A stretch of DNA of 64,000 nucleotides from Micromussa lordhowensis (taxonomy: Eukaryota; Cnidaria; Anthozoa; Scleractinia; Lobophylliidae): NCBI GenBank assembly GCA_964020085.1, contig OZ026598.1, positions 24,858,834 through 24,922,833 of the forward strand. Reading direction: 5' to 3'. The notes beneath the pieces are model-generated. The model had not been told where the DNA came from. It saw nothing but the letters and a program-made list of their open reading frames with translations, and did no database searches. Made by a program: the position numbers and the translations under genes. This document shows positions 36,210-48,590 of this stretch, one piece after another. How positions within the stretch are numbered: position 1 is the first letter of the stretch; each line of letters opens with the position of its first letter.

Positions 36210-38160
36210 TATAAACCGGTCTCGTAAACCTTTGAATGATGAAAACGGTCTTTCAAGAAGTGCATACCGACTGGAAGAGACCGTATTCTTAATATTTATT
36301 TTCGGCGGGTCTCCTTTGACAAGAGAATGTTACTTTCGGATGTAAACCAAGCTATTTGCAGCTTACGTTACTGAATTTTTTTGCTAATGGTAAACGCCCT
36401 CGAAGCGTTGAGTATTTCGCAGTAGGAGGGAAAAGTGCCGCCGATTTTTGTCCAATATTAATTAACCAGGGCCGGGTTATTCAAAGCCCGATTAAGCTGA
36501 CAGCCTTTGTTTAGGCCTTAAGGTGGCTGTAAAAACAAATAAGTGTCTTTTTGCGAACTAAAACGTGCACTTGAACTCACGGTATCCGGTTGTTTCGTCG
36601 TCAGTAAATTACCCCTAAACAAATCTAGGTCAATTTCTTGTTCTTTAAACATCATTACCAGTCTAAAACATAGAGTTATATTTATTCCTCATTCTTTAAT
36701 CCATTGAATGTGGCCTATAGGATTTCAGAAGCGTTAGTTTTATTCACCTTTACCTTAAATGACAGTTCATTGAGTGGGTAACTGACTGAGGGCCAAACGA
36801 CCTAAATTCAAACTCGACCATCGATCGGTTTTTCACTATTTGGCAAGTAGCTGTTTATAGATCAATTATAATGTTCGGTTACTTATTTAATATTGGTTTA
36901 CTTTGTTGTCTTTGTTTATTTATGACGAACGACATATAAATAAATGGTAGTTAACTTTCATTAAACAGTCGAATAACTAGGTGCTCCGCAGGCCCATTAA
37001 GTAAGAAAATTTATGACCAATTCTTTTAGAGTATCGGTACGGTTTAAGCCTTTTAAGGTTTGAAAGTAAGCACAAGCATCAGCACCAGAGACCTTATTTC
37101 ACTGTGAAAACGGGCTTAACGCAGGCCTAAACACAAGCGCAAACACATACTTTTTCTTGCGATTATGCCTGCATTCCCCTTGCGCTGTGTAAAAACGGAA
37201 CAAAGACTTTTTTGTTGGGCCAATTAAAACACTCGTTCCAGATTCCTTTCCCTTTTAGCGTCGGCGTTCATTTATCTCGTGTTTGTGCCTCTGCTCTCGT
37301 TGTTGTTACGTCGATAGTGAAAACCAAGTCTTAGCCGATTAATAGGACGGGAATGGTTCTTACCCGGTTGTTTATCCGTTTGCGATGGACCTTCGTTACC
37401 TTACTCGTACCATTTTGCTGGTGCTGTTGTCCGCCATCTGTTTGATAGTATAAAGTCATATTTGGGAGCAGGAGATGTTTTGTTCTTACTTTCACGGTAA
37501 AATTGTTAGAAGATCGTTGGTGCGATAATCAGATAATGTAAAGCCGCTTGTGTACGGTGGGTTTGGAGAAAGTTTGCTTTTTTCGCTGGTTGTTCAGATA
37601 GTCTGCATTGGTTTTATTGTCCTGGATGGCTGGAGGTAAAAGTGAAACAACAAGGTAAAGCGAGTGACTTGACTCTGCTTTGCAGTTTGAGGTTTTTCGC
37701 AAGTGCGCAATAAAAAAGAAATGTACGATTTTCAATGAAGTAATCGAGAGTCCAAAATTTGAACTCAACACTACGTTTTCAGTGATATCTGACTTGTTTG
37801 CGGAACTTCAATTTAGAAATGGCCGGAGTTGCATGACATTCTTTTACATTCTACGCGTTTTATAGGACGTTTTTATAATAAATTTCAATAATGTTAACGT
37901 GAAGAGTTGAATTATACTGTTTTAAAGTTAAGCTTCTAAATATTTTGATTGAAAATCCCAGTATAGATGTAAAATGTTTCGAAGTTTGCAGGTTTACTTA
38001 AGCTTATTATAGGCTTAATTTTTCAGTCATTCAGGACCCGTTTCCAATTGTTTTATTTCATCAATTATATTAGCTGATAGTGTCTCAATATTCACGTTTG
38101 TAGAATGAATTTAATGTTAATAGAATTAGTACAGTTTCTTTCACAATTCTATGGAGTTAT
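36210..38160. other. No supported gene
   Basis: The open frames near 37,529-37,865 overlap on opposite strands and have no motif or splice support. I see nothing else that I can name. Confidence 0.4.
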
Positions 38161-38184
38161 CTGCACACCTTCGCTTGTATTTCG

Positions 38185-39085
38185 TAAGTTTATGAGTTGT
38201 TTGCAGACCTAGTCGTATTTGATAAATGTATGAGTTGTTTGCAGATCTAGTTGTATTTCATAAATTTCTGACTTGTTTGCATATCTAGTCGTACTTCATA
38301 AATTTATGAGTTGTTTGCAGACCAAGTTGTATTTCATAAATTTATGAGTTGTTTGCAAACCAAGTTGTATTTCATAAACTTATGAGTCGTTTGCAGATCT
38401 AGTTGTATTTCATAACTTTGAGTTGATTGCAGATTTAGTCGTACTTCATAAATTTATGACTTGTTCGCAGACCAAGTTGTATTTCATAAATTTATGACTT
38501 GTTTGCATATCTAGTCGTACTTCATAAACTTATGAGTTGTTTGCAGACCCAGTTGTATTTCATAAATTTATGAGTTGTTTGCAGATCTAGTCGTATTTCA
38601 TAAATTTATGAGTTGTTTGCAAACCAAGTTGTATTTCATAAATTTATGACTTGTTTGCATATCTAGTTGTATTTCATAAATTTATGAGTTGTTTGCAAAC
38701 CAAGTTGTATTTCATAAATTTATGAGTTGATTGCATATTTAGTCGTACATCATAAATTTATGACTTGTTCGCAGACCAAGTTGTATTTCATAAATTTATG
38801 ACTTGATCGCAGATCTAGTTGTATTTCATAAATTTATGAGTTGTTTGCAGACCCAGTTGTATTTCATAAATTTATGAGTTGTTTGCAGATCTAGTTGTAT
38901 TTCATAACTTTGAGTTGATTGCAGATTTAGTCGTACTTCATAAGACTTGATTGCATATCTAGTTGTATTTCATACATTTATGAAATATAATTGCAGACCT
39001 GTAGTTCTGTTTCATAAATTTATAACTTGTTTGTAGACCTGTAGTTGTTTAATAAATTTATGACTTGTTTGTAAATCTATAACAT
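38185..39085 (-). repeat. About 38-bp minisatellite, right array (inverted)
   Basis: About 23 units of CTAGTTGTATTTCATAAATT plus TATGAGTTGTTTGCAGAC, the reverse complement of the 10.3-11.2 kb unit. They carry the same TCATAAATTTATGA palindrome. Variants include TGACTTG, ACTTTGAGTTGATTGC and truncated units at the right edge. Confidence 0.95.
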
Positions 39086-39089
39086 CATA

Positions 39090-40960
39090 AGTTCTTAGAG
39101 GACTAGTTCAGGGTCAGTTTTGGTTTTACATAGTAGATGTCGCCAGTCAAAATACAAATTCATGCATGTTTCGTCGTTTCACTTAACTTTAGTGTATTTA
39201 TTAGCTGGGAATATCCTTAAAGTGATTTTTTCCATTTAGTTTTTTCATTATCTAACAACAGGATCCATGTGAACTTATTATCAAGCATTTTTATAATTTT
39301 GTCAGTATTAAGTGATGCTGGTCCTCAATAAAGGGGCTTTTTGTCAGACTGACTGGTGTCTCTCTGTCGCTACATGGTCTTGGACATGAAAACTGTACCT
39401 TTGACATTTTGGCAAAAAATCGAAATTTCTTTGTCAAAAACATCTGTGCCAAAATGGGGCATTTTTGTGTGCAGGAGCATAAAAAAGGCGCAGTTTTGTA
39501 CAAAAGAACCAAAGTGCAAAAATGCATTTTGACATTTATACTTGTTCTTCAACCTTAAGACACCGGTTCTATGAAACCCATTACCGCTGACTATTAGATT
39601 TACTACTACTGCTTTAAAAAAAAAAACAGTCGGAAGAAGCCTTTTCTTTTCAAAGAGGCTTTTAATTTCTAAACTCTTTATACGCAAAATATTTTTTTTT
39701 ATTGAATACTGACTTAAATATAGTTTAAGCGCTCTATAAATGCATTCTTCGTCTTCTTCTTCTTCTTCTTCTGCGTATTAATATTATTGCACCTAGACTA
39801 ATTTTTTTTGCTGCAAAAATATAAACTTACGACTTGCTGGACAAAAGAAAATTGGTACAAATCTGAGAAGCGGCCACCTCGAATAACCGCCCACTCGCAA
39901 GGTCCAAAAGTTCCGAATAATCACTCAGGGCACCGTAATCTTATAAATTATATGGTGCGTTCATGATGAGTGCAAAAGCTCAAAATCAACGTGATTTGCA
40001 CTAAATAATCCGCATATTAAATAAGCTAGAACTGAGACCATATATTTTTTTCACTGGGGTGATAAGAAAGTTCTTATTAGGGGAATATCTGGGTCTTGGA
40101 GCGTCAGGGATATAGCGCGATCTTCAAAAACGATGCTATGTTAGGGAGTCTCATGGATCAGATATAGCTGGAAAAGTAATTGTAAGGATAACAGATAACT
40201 AGCTAAAACCTTACGGGAATAAAGTAAAACGAACCTGCCATCCTCCCAACAAGTCCCCAAATATTAACCTGAAGTACCTTTTTGCCGCACTTGTACTCGT
40301 GCAACGTTTTCAGTTTTGGCGCAAAATTATTTTCTCAGGAATTACCATCGTTAAGCGAAAAATAGATATGGTTATTGCTGCTCGAAATGCAGGCCACATT
40401 GATGGCTATCAGTGGTGAGTACTAATTCGACTCAAATACTTTTAAATGCTATAACAGATCACAGGCGTCATAAAAAAAAATTAAACCGAAAACTAACTGC
40501 AAAAGGACACTATCGTGTGAAGAAATGCATTAAATTTGAATTCAATGAAGGAATACACCGGGTGCCAGAGGTTTATTTTTCCTTGGTTTATTTACGAGGC
40601 GCAAACGAAAGAAACTGTCAGTGCCTCAGGGTGCCTCAAACTGCCGAGTTTTCTATTTATTAGGATTATATTCTCCCTTTTTTGGGGACCACGCGCCTCT
40701 GGACGAATGAATGAACAATCAAAATGTTGATCAAAGCGTGAATTAAATGAGGCCAGCACGGCCGCTCGATTGAACAAGGAGATAAGCCGTTTTGCCTGGA
40801 GCGAATTGTGAAATTGGAAATGCAAAGAATGTGATCCGTGGACAACAGAGACCGCTATTTTTCTACTAGATTAGCCGGTTCCTGTCACAGGCTCTCAGAT
40901 GAGAAAGTCGACCGCGCAAGAATGCTTGTCGCTTCTGAGCATTTCACTACTTAACAATTT
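39090..40960. other. No supported gene; CTT microsatellite
   Basis: A (TTC)n tract sits near 39,746-39,772. The minus-strand open frames at 39,291-39,687 lack motifs. Positions 39,513-39,546 are the inverted partner of 9480-9513. Confidence 0.4.
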
Positions 40961-40969
40961 ATATAGACC

Positions 40970-41235
40970 TTTCGGGCTACGGGTCAATAGCCCATGAGGA
41001 GTAGCCGAATGGGCTATTGACCCGTGGCGCTCTAGGGCGAAGGGTCTAATTGTTTTAGTATAAGCCAACTAGTCGGACAGGATAAGTAATAATATTGTTG
41101 GCAAAGGCTGGTTGTAGAAAAATTGAAAGAAAAACCGGCAAATGACAACTATTAATAGTCCCCTAGTAGCGTAGCCAATTAAAATGCCCGATTTGCATTA
41201 GTCCATTAGTTGGGTGATACTAATAATAAATATTA
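40970..41235 (-). mobile_element. MITE, second copy of the 14.4-kb family
   Basis: Reverse-oriented relative to 14,440-14,715. It starts at the hairpin ACGGGTCAATAGCCCAT...ATGGGCTATTGACCCGT, continues through AAGGGTCTAATTG and CCAACTAGTCGGACAG, and ends at TTAGTTGGGTGATAC. Confidence 0.65.
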
Positions 41236-41447
41236 TTATACATTGAACTCTTTAACTCCTTTCTGATTGGCCGAAAGCGTACAGTGAATTTTCGAAATCA
41301 GCGCTCGTGACGTCATAACTGTAGAATATACAATACTCATGACCGCGGTGCAATTTATTTCTAAGGGTAATCATGGCAAGTTCGCGCGCTTTGTGTTGCT
41401 TGCCTTCAATGTATAATAAATCAATTGGTCCAATGTATAATAAATCA

Positions 41448-41570
41448 ATTATTGGATGAGGTTCTTGTGATATCCAGTATAATCAAGGTCTCGGTAGGGG
41501 TTATCAGCCTCAGCCGTCCATGATTATTCTGGATATCACAAAAACCTCATCCAATAATTGTTTACTGTTA
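41448..41570. repeat. Long hairpin, MITE-like
   Basis: CAATTATTGGATGAGGTTCT, then TGTGATATCCAG, is mirrored by CTGGATATCACAAAAACCTC, then ATCCAATAATTG. The arms are about 38 nt around a 45-nt loop. ACCCAACTAGTGA follows and is shared with the neighbouring MITE family. Confidence 0.7.
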
Positions 41571-42127
41571 TCACCCAACTAGTGAACTAATTCAAATTCT
41601 GCAAAATGCACCATGAATGACTTCGATTTATGGTCAAAAGGAAGGTTTAAGTGTCTCTTGCATAGAATTAACTTGCGTGCAGGCTCACTTGTTTGGGTAG
41701 GGTATCACGGTCAAATTAAAGGCGACAAAGAACCGTTTTTTTCACCAGATCCTTTACCCGCGATACCTGACAAGTAAGCCTGCTCGCAGGATAGCATAGC
41801 ATTACCTAAAACCACAGTCATTAAAGCATGGGACGTGCTCATGATATGCATTGAATAAATACACGAGGCACATTAGCAATCACGGTGACAGGAAAAGAAT
41901 GCGGAAATAGTCTGCAAGACCTGGCAGTGGAATGGTGTTTGATTTACCGTGTCTAATGCCAGATTATGTTTGCCAACTTGACTCTTACATCAGGGAACGT
42001 TTAAAGTTAGCTGTATACTTCTTTCGCGATGTGACAAGAACCAATGAACCAATAATGAACAAAGAAAATTGAAATGGACTAAAATTGCCATTCAGAGATT
42101 AATCTCTCCGAAACCATGTCTTTCTAG

Positions 42128-43052
42128 GCGCTGTAGAGAATGCAGGAAGAAGAGAAGTGTGAGATGCAATTCCCTTTTTGCAGAATTCCCGAGGATGCCG
42201 ATGGGGAAAGTCTTGGTTTCCTTGTGCCTATGGTCAAACGACGACAGGCAAGTCACGGCAGCACGCATGCTGGATATCAATCCTAGCGAGATATCGAAGA
42301 TATTTCAATTGCTGAGAGACGTGGTTTCCTGGGACCTTCAACAGCGTCCTATTATTCCATTTGGCGCTCCCTTCATGGCAAAAGTGGACGAAAGCAAATT
42401 CAACCACAAAGCAAAGGTGACAACAATAAACCGATAAAAATATTTCATAAGACTGAAAAACTTGTCAATTTTTCTTATATAGAGAGAGAAATGAGAGTGA
42501 AAACAGAGAGGACAAAATTCCAATGCACGGCATAAGAGAACCTTTCAAAGGTGATTCCTTGGAAATTTAAATCATAAATGTTTGTATTTATTTATAGGGG
42601 AACCGAGGAAGAAGGGCGAGAAGAGACAACTGTTTGGCGTGGTCTCCACTGCCTATTCTCCGGCGAGAGGATACTTCGAGGTAGTGGATTGTAGAGATAG
42701 AGCCACTCTGATGCCCATCTTGCAGAGGGTTTTGCTGCCCGGAACAGAAATCCACAGTGATGACTGGGGAGCCTATTATAACCTGCCAGCCCATGCACCC
42801 ACTGTACAGACTCATCGAGTGGTAGTCCACGCTGCCAATTTTGTGGACCCTGTTACTGGTGTGCACACCCAGGAAATAGAATCTGCTTGGTCCAGGTTGA
42901 AGTACAAAGTTAAGATGAGGAAGGGCGTCAGGAACTATGATTTGCAATCTTTCCTCAACGAGCACATGTGGCGAGACTGGAGAGGGAACGCCGATGTTTT
43001 TGATAACGTGATTCCTGTCATTTCACGCTATTTTGCAAATAACCCGGTTTAG
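42128..43052 (+). pseudogene. Merlin / ISXO2-like transposase, two exons with a phase break
   Basis: Exon 1 (42128-42416, acceptor TCTAG, donor GTGACA) has a Cys pair (CRECRKK), a segment resembling the helical region (VSLCLWSNDDRQVTAARML), and the first catalytic Asp in VDESKFNHKAK. Exon 2 (42598-43052) starts after TTTATAG. It holds the second Asp (IHSDDWGAY) and the Glu (THTQEIESAWSRLK), and ends properly at TAG. Together these form the DDE triad of the IS1595/ISXO2 family. Exon 1 ends in phase 0 but exon 2 needs one extra base, so the spliced frame would break. Either a micro-exon is unseen or the copy is dead. The protein N-terminus is also missing. Confidence 0.7.
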
Positions 43053-43059
43053 GCGGAAC

Positions 43060-43600
43060 TAAACGGACTTATTAATAAGAAGATAGAGTGATAGACATAC
43101 AGACAAACAGATAGATAAAGTAAAAACTAAAGAAAAATATAAATCTAAAATTAAATCTACAAAGCAAATGAATGACGAAAATCAAAATTTTAGTACAAAA
43201 ATCGCCAATGAAATTAGAATTTAGAGGGACGCTCCGCTTTCATTACTTTGCAAGGCAAATTGCCGAAGTTGTTTTTACAACCAATTATGTCCAGGAAATA
43301 ATATGCAAATTTAGTCGCAAAATAGGTGCCAATCCATATATGGAATATAAAACCGTTCATTAAAGTGCATCCTTCTCTTTATCGGTTTCTCTCAGAACCT
43401 TTATTGACGGCAGGCTGCAGTATTCTTTGTACACTCTTTACTCTTTGATTCAATACAAAACAAGTCTTTGGTTCAACGCACTGTATGGAAATAAATCTCT
43501 CCTTTCCTCTTATCGGAAAAGTTACCATCAAACAAAATTATCAGATGCCGTTTACATTCTGTCGTCCAGGCTCTCTCATTTATCGCACACACGGTGTCGA
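43060..43600. other. 3' flank of the transposase; nothing recognised
   Basis: AT-rich, with a small ATAGACA/AGATAGA simple tract near 43,085-43,120. I do not see a matching inverted end for the Merlin-like element. Confidence 0.35.
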
Positions 43601-43604
43601 TGAC

Positions 43605-43990
43605 AACGATTTTATCGATGACGTAGATCGTGAAGGTTTTTATCGATGACGTAGATCGTGAACGTTTTTATCAATGACGTAGATCGTGTAGGTTTGGATC
43701 GTACACGTTTACACGACGATTTGGAGATCGTCGACGTTTGGATGGGAACGTAGACGATCTGACGAGCATCGATGAAAAAACCTGACATCGAGTGCTTTGT
43801 TAACAATGAGCGCGATGTCCCACAAGATCGTGACATCGAGCTGGTTGTACGATGGAGTTCAGAGAACGAGGACGTTCTTTTTAACGTGTTCGATGTACTC
43901 GATCTTATAGAGAACGCGCTCGTTGATTTTGACGTGCTCGATGTACTGGTTCTATCGTAGAACGTGCTCGTCATTTTTGACGTGCTCGTT
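43605..43990. repeat. GATCGT-rich minisatellite
   Basis: Three near-identical 30-bp units (TTTTTATCGATGACGTAGATCGTGAA) at about 43,610-43,695 pass into degenerate GATCGT / ACGATC / GACGTGCTCG repeats to 43,990. Long open frames on both strands here arise from the repeat. Confidence 0.7.
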
Positions 43991-44487
43991 CTACTCGATT
44001 TCGTGTACTGAGCCCAGATGGCAGCATTGATCCTAAATTTGTGCGAGTCTATTCTTCAAAGACCTCGATGAGCGATGCTTGTTTCCACAATTTTGACTTT
44101 AACCGAATGATCTATAAAGCTATAAGCACTGATGACTTACCTTCAGCACTGGCAAACCTTGTGGTGAAGACTCCGTTCCCAGCATTCTTCGCTTGTTTAT
44201 TCAAATCCTCATTCACCCCCAGCAAAGATTCGGCAATCCTTTGCAAACCGTTTTCTCCAAAATCAAGATTTTTTCTCGACACACCGAAATTCTATACCCT
44301 ATACATGGGGAATCCTAATGTGCCTCCTCGGGTTTTGGCCGTCTGGGCCAAAACCCTGTGGGGGCAATAAAAAAATTTCTTGTCAATACGTATATGCTTA
44401 GCACAAATACAATAAAACAGTGGGGTTCCTGTTATTGTGAAGCCCAGTGATTTCATTCTTTCTGCTGTTACAAAGTGATACACATAC

Positions 44488-44736
44488 CCTTGTCAAGCCA
44501 TGTCCTGTCTTTTATCTTGCCATGATTGCATCTGTTATAAAGAGGATCATCCAAATTATCATGCTTGTTAATCACCTGACTTAAGAAAGATTTAAATTTA
44601 GCACATATGACATTGCCATTTCCAGACAAAGTTGATGTAGCACTCCAGAAGAAGTGGTTTTCACAGGGTCGGATCCAGTTGATCAAAGCTGTGCAGCCAC
44701 TTTCCTTGCTGATGCTGGTTAAAACTTTGTGGATCT
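44488..44736 (-). CDS. Internal exon, possibly transposon-related
   Basis: The exon runs from a CAG acceptor to a GTATGT donor. It encodes a Cys/His/Trp-rich segment with INWIRPCENHFFWSATST, KFKSFLSQVINKH and NRCNHGKIKDRTWL. The W..C.NH.FW....KF.S...H..N.H....C.HG...R.WL spacing is seen in transposase-associated proteins of fish and cnidarians (perhaps Kolobok-type; from memory, not verified). A downstream open stretch on the same strand (about 44,290-44,150, GENGLQRIAESLLG, ending at GTAAGT) might be another exon. The rest of the gene was not found. Confidence 0.4.
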
Positions 44737-44937
44737 CTGAGGATAAAAGCATTGCTAAATTATATATTGTTTATTCCTATATATACGTACAGACTAGATT
44801 AAAAGATATAAGTTTGTAATGATCATTCTTTATAATACACAATGGTGTTTTACAGACAACATTGACTTCTGCATATTACTTCTACACTTCATTTTGCAGT
44901 TCAAGATAATGATATCTTAAAAAACAACTTCTATCTA

Positions 44938-47343
44938 CAGTACCGCTCAGATATACGTTAACTGCGCAGACGCGTATTATACGCACATACGCGTATAACT
45001 ATACGCACATACGCGTATGACTATACGCACATACGCGTATAAGTATACGCACATACGCGCATACCTATACGCACATACGCGTATAGTTATACGCGCATAT
45101 ACGCATATACATGCGCGTATGATGTGTCTTTGTTATTCAGGACGAAAACTTTTCTTTGTGTTTCATTGTTGTGAAAAAGAAAATCTAAGAAGCAATGATC
45201 CAACAACGGAAAATTAAAATATTTGCATAAAGCAAATGGAGATCATGTTAAAAACACGCACGTCGCATCGCTTCATGTATTTACTGAATAACGAGAAGCG
45301 GCAGTTCATCTGCTTTATCTTTCGCTGTTGATGAATCGGAACGAAAAGAAAAATGTTTCTTAAACTTGGCATTTAAAAGTGTGAATTATCTGGCGATTTA
45401 CTAAGCATATGTTCACGTAAAGCGCTTCGGGAAAGTTCGATCAAATTTTAAGTGCCGAGAAAAATTGCAATAATTTTAGGAAAGTCGCTCCGTAGATGTA
45501 GGTAATTGAGTACAGCTGTACAAGACATATAAACAAACTTCCCTCAATGAATGTTTGAGAACAGATAAAAAACCATACAATTTTGTATCATGAAAGATGT
45601 TTTCACTAATTCAGCGCAGTCGGCGGTCTGTTTTTCAGCACGCATCGGGAAGTTGCGAGATGTTTATTGCTCTAAAGCCTTCCGAAGACCTTGTCGAAAA
45701 AATTATATGTCCGGTTATATTTGACACAAATCGTTCATTCAAACAGGAAAATGTTATTTCTTTAACCAGATAATTGTTCATAAAAGTTTCTATGGCGCGC
45801 TGCTCACATTTAGTTATTTTTCACTTCATGGAAAAGTTCTGTTTCGCACGCGTCAGCAAGTCGCTTGCGAGATGTTTGTTGTCTAAAGCCTTCCGAAGAT
45901 TATATCTCCGGTTATATTTGACACAAATCGTTCATTCAAACAGTAAAATGTGACCGTGAAAGGCAAAACGGGCATTAATGGAAAACCGTTCGAACGGCAA
46001 AAACGCACGGATGACGAACGGTTATGATGAACGGTTTGGTTGACCGTTCGAACGCCATGAATAATTATTTGAACGGCTTGGTTGGCCATTCGAATGGATT
46101 ATCGAACGGATTGGTAAACCGTTCAAACGGCATGATAAACCGTTCGAATAAACCGTTCGAACGGATGAATAAATCATTCGAATGGTTTGGTTTGCTCTTC
46201 GAACGAATGACTAAAAAATAATATTAATAATTGCTCGAACGGTCTGCGAAATAGTCTCGAAGGTATCCGGTCATTGTAGACCGCATCACATCACGATTAA
46301 TTTATGACAACAAGATATTTTGTACCACGCTGTTTTGATGTTCACTGAAACGCCCGTCCATTAAACTGACGAAACTGCTTGTTAGAGGTTTGAATGTTCC
46401 TTGCTATAAACTTAGCATTTTCGAACAACTTGCGTTTGTGACATTCTGAAAGCTCATCCGCAGTCACGCTGTTACTTCACGTTGATTGGATGATGGTAAG
46501 GAATGCATCCAATCAGCGTGGAGAAAACAGCGTGACTGTTGCTCTTAGCACACGAATCCGTGGATGCTGGTCGCTTCGAAAGCTGTATTTCTGGAAAATT
46601 ATTTGGTGGTTAGCACTTGGATTTTAAATGGATCTTCGATTGAATGCCACGAGAAGAAGCATCAGCCTTTCAGTTTATCTGGTGTTCGATTTGGAAGCCG
46701 GGCGATTCAAATTTCTGCGTGAAAATCTGCTTGGCGCTGGGCGGTCGAAAATTCCACCCTTCACTCTGTACAACGTGGTGTATTACTCAAAGCAAAACCC
46801 ACTAAATCGCACGCAAATGACGAGTGTCGTGAATCTTGCATGTAAACAAGAAATAAACTATTGGCATTTACATTCGCAAATGTCCAAAATATTCGCCGCT
46901 AAACTTGGGAGAAGTTTCACATGCGGGTTTCTTTGTCGATTCTGCTGAAATATGATGCAGCGGTATTTAAATTTATTTTGAACACATTCCAAAGCCGTTG
47001 CGGCGATGTAGTGTGACAAGTGATGAAAACGTCTCCTCTTCTCATGAAAGTTCCTTTCGAAAAGGATAACCCCTTTATATCGATAAGCAACAATAGCCCG
47101 CTGACAGTAGAAAGACAATAAGCTAGCTCATAAATACTAATGAACATACGCGTATATGCGTATATGGGTATATACGCATTTTTATACGCACATACGCGTA
47201 TAGGTATACGCACATACGCGTATACTCATACGCACATACGCGTATGATCATACGCATATACGCGTATACCTATACGCACATACGCATATATTTATACGCG
47301 TATTATGCGCATGTTTTGGTTAACGTATATCTGGGCGGTACTG
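44938..47343. mobile_element. 2.4-kb non-autonomous element with CAGT-type inverted ends
   Basis: The left end CAGTACCGCTCAGATATACG and the right end (complement CAGTACCGCCCAGATATACG) are inverted, continue through TTAAC, and are flanked by TA on both sides. CAGT ends with a TA duplication are typical of the Tc1/mariner (IS630) superfamily. Just inside each end lies an array of ATACGCACATACGCGTAT units (about 44,975-45,120 and 47,140-47,300). The interior has CCGTTCGAACGG palindromes (45,985-46,210). I find no transposase, so it must rely on another element. An interior copy recurs at 58.4-63.6 kb. Confidence 0.75.
45985..46215 (+). repeat. CCGTTCGAACGG palindromic repeat tract
   Basis: More than a dozen copies of GAACGG or its complement at 10-25 bp spacing, several as the full palindrome CCGTTCGAACGG. 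It makes a repetitive ORF (SNGLVNRSNG...) that I do not count as a gene. A reduced version lies at 58,440-58,545. Confidence 0.7.
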
Positions 47344-47349
47344 TAACAT

Positions 47350-48590
47350 CTAGCGTCATAAGGATTTTTTCGTGTATCAACTATATCATTTGTCTCCTAC
47401 TTTTCTGAATATGCCAGAGGTCGAAATAGTGCTTGATGTTTTTCTGTTGTTCTCGCATGTATTTTCGGATAGATGCATGTCTGTCAGTTATTAATGTGCT
47501 GATCATCAGACCACATCCTAGGAGGTATGCCATACAGTTCTTAAACCCGAGGAACTCCATAGCCGGGCTACTTCATGCAACATTCCTCTACAAAAATATA
47601 AGAACATATTCTTAAAAAGTCTGTTTAAGCAAAATAGTTGAGCCAAATGTATGTGTTACAGGTCAAATATAAACTTTGGTTACATTTTTTACACCAGTTG
47701 ATTTTTGTTCCTATCGTCACTTTTTGTCATAAACTGAACTACATGTACACCGTGAAGGAAAATAAAAATCAAGCTCAAACCACAATATAAACAAACCCGT
47801 AGAGTAAGATATGTTGTATCCACAGGAATTCAGTAACTCTGAGTTATTAATGGCTCAATACTATTTTGTCAGAAAGGGTCAGTATAACAATAATTATAGC
47901 ACCATATTTACCTGGACAAGAGAGAAGTGAATAATGAGGGGCAAAGTGCAACAAAATATGGTTTTAAAAAGATGCTTTTACTGAAATAAAATAGCCTCTA
48001 GTAACAGGGGGACAATAGCTTTCAGGGCATTTAATACAAATTTCCTTTCTAATCAAGTACACACCAGAATTAGAATGACAGCAATGTTAAACCAAGCAAG
48101 ATACCTTGACCATTAAAACAATGGCAGTTTGTCTTAAACATCTAGATTATAAGTGACTTGTAACCCCTAAGAGACAAATTTGTTATGTGTTCTGGTCATC
48201 CTCTTGACTTAAAATAAGCTTTAAAAAACTCCACAAAATTATGAAATTTAATGATCAAGTTATCAAGATAAAAACCTTTCTGCAAAGTAGAAAGAGTAGA
48301 TTAATTTTTATCGTGATAGTACACTTCGATAACTAACAAGAGTGGTTTGATTAAACCACTAATCAAACCACTGCTAGGTTTAGCAACCTCATTTGTCAAG
48401 AAGGTTAACCACAACACTTCACAGACTTTTGGACATATGTTCCATAATGTAAGATTATTTTTTCATCAATTGATATTGGGTGGCCTTGTCAACACATAAA
48501 AATGTAACTATGAAAAGCATTAGAAATTACACTGAAACATTAACATTTGCCCCTTTTAACTGATTTAAATATCACCATCTGATTGATCAC
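47350..48590. other. No supported gene
   Basis: AT-rich, with no long open frame and no splice-linked exon. A short direct repeat, TAATCAAACCACT, occurs near 48,350. Confidence 0.4.

Noticed and set aside
39291..39687. Minus-strand frames of 78 and 105 codons
   Set aside because: Phe/Lys-rich low-complexity translations with no splice partner or recognisable domain.
43612..43974. Ser/Thr-rich minus ORF of 120 codons
   Set aside because: Derived from GATCGT-type repeats; both strands are open for the same reason.
46024..46221. ORF with NGLVNRSNG repeats
   Set aside because: Produced by the CCGTTCGAACGG repeat tract; no start context, splice sites or conservation signal.
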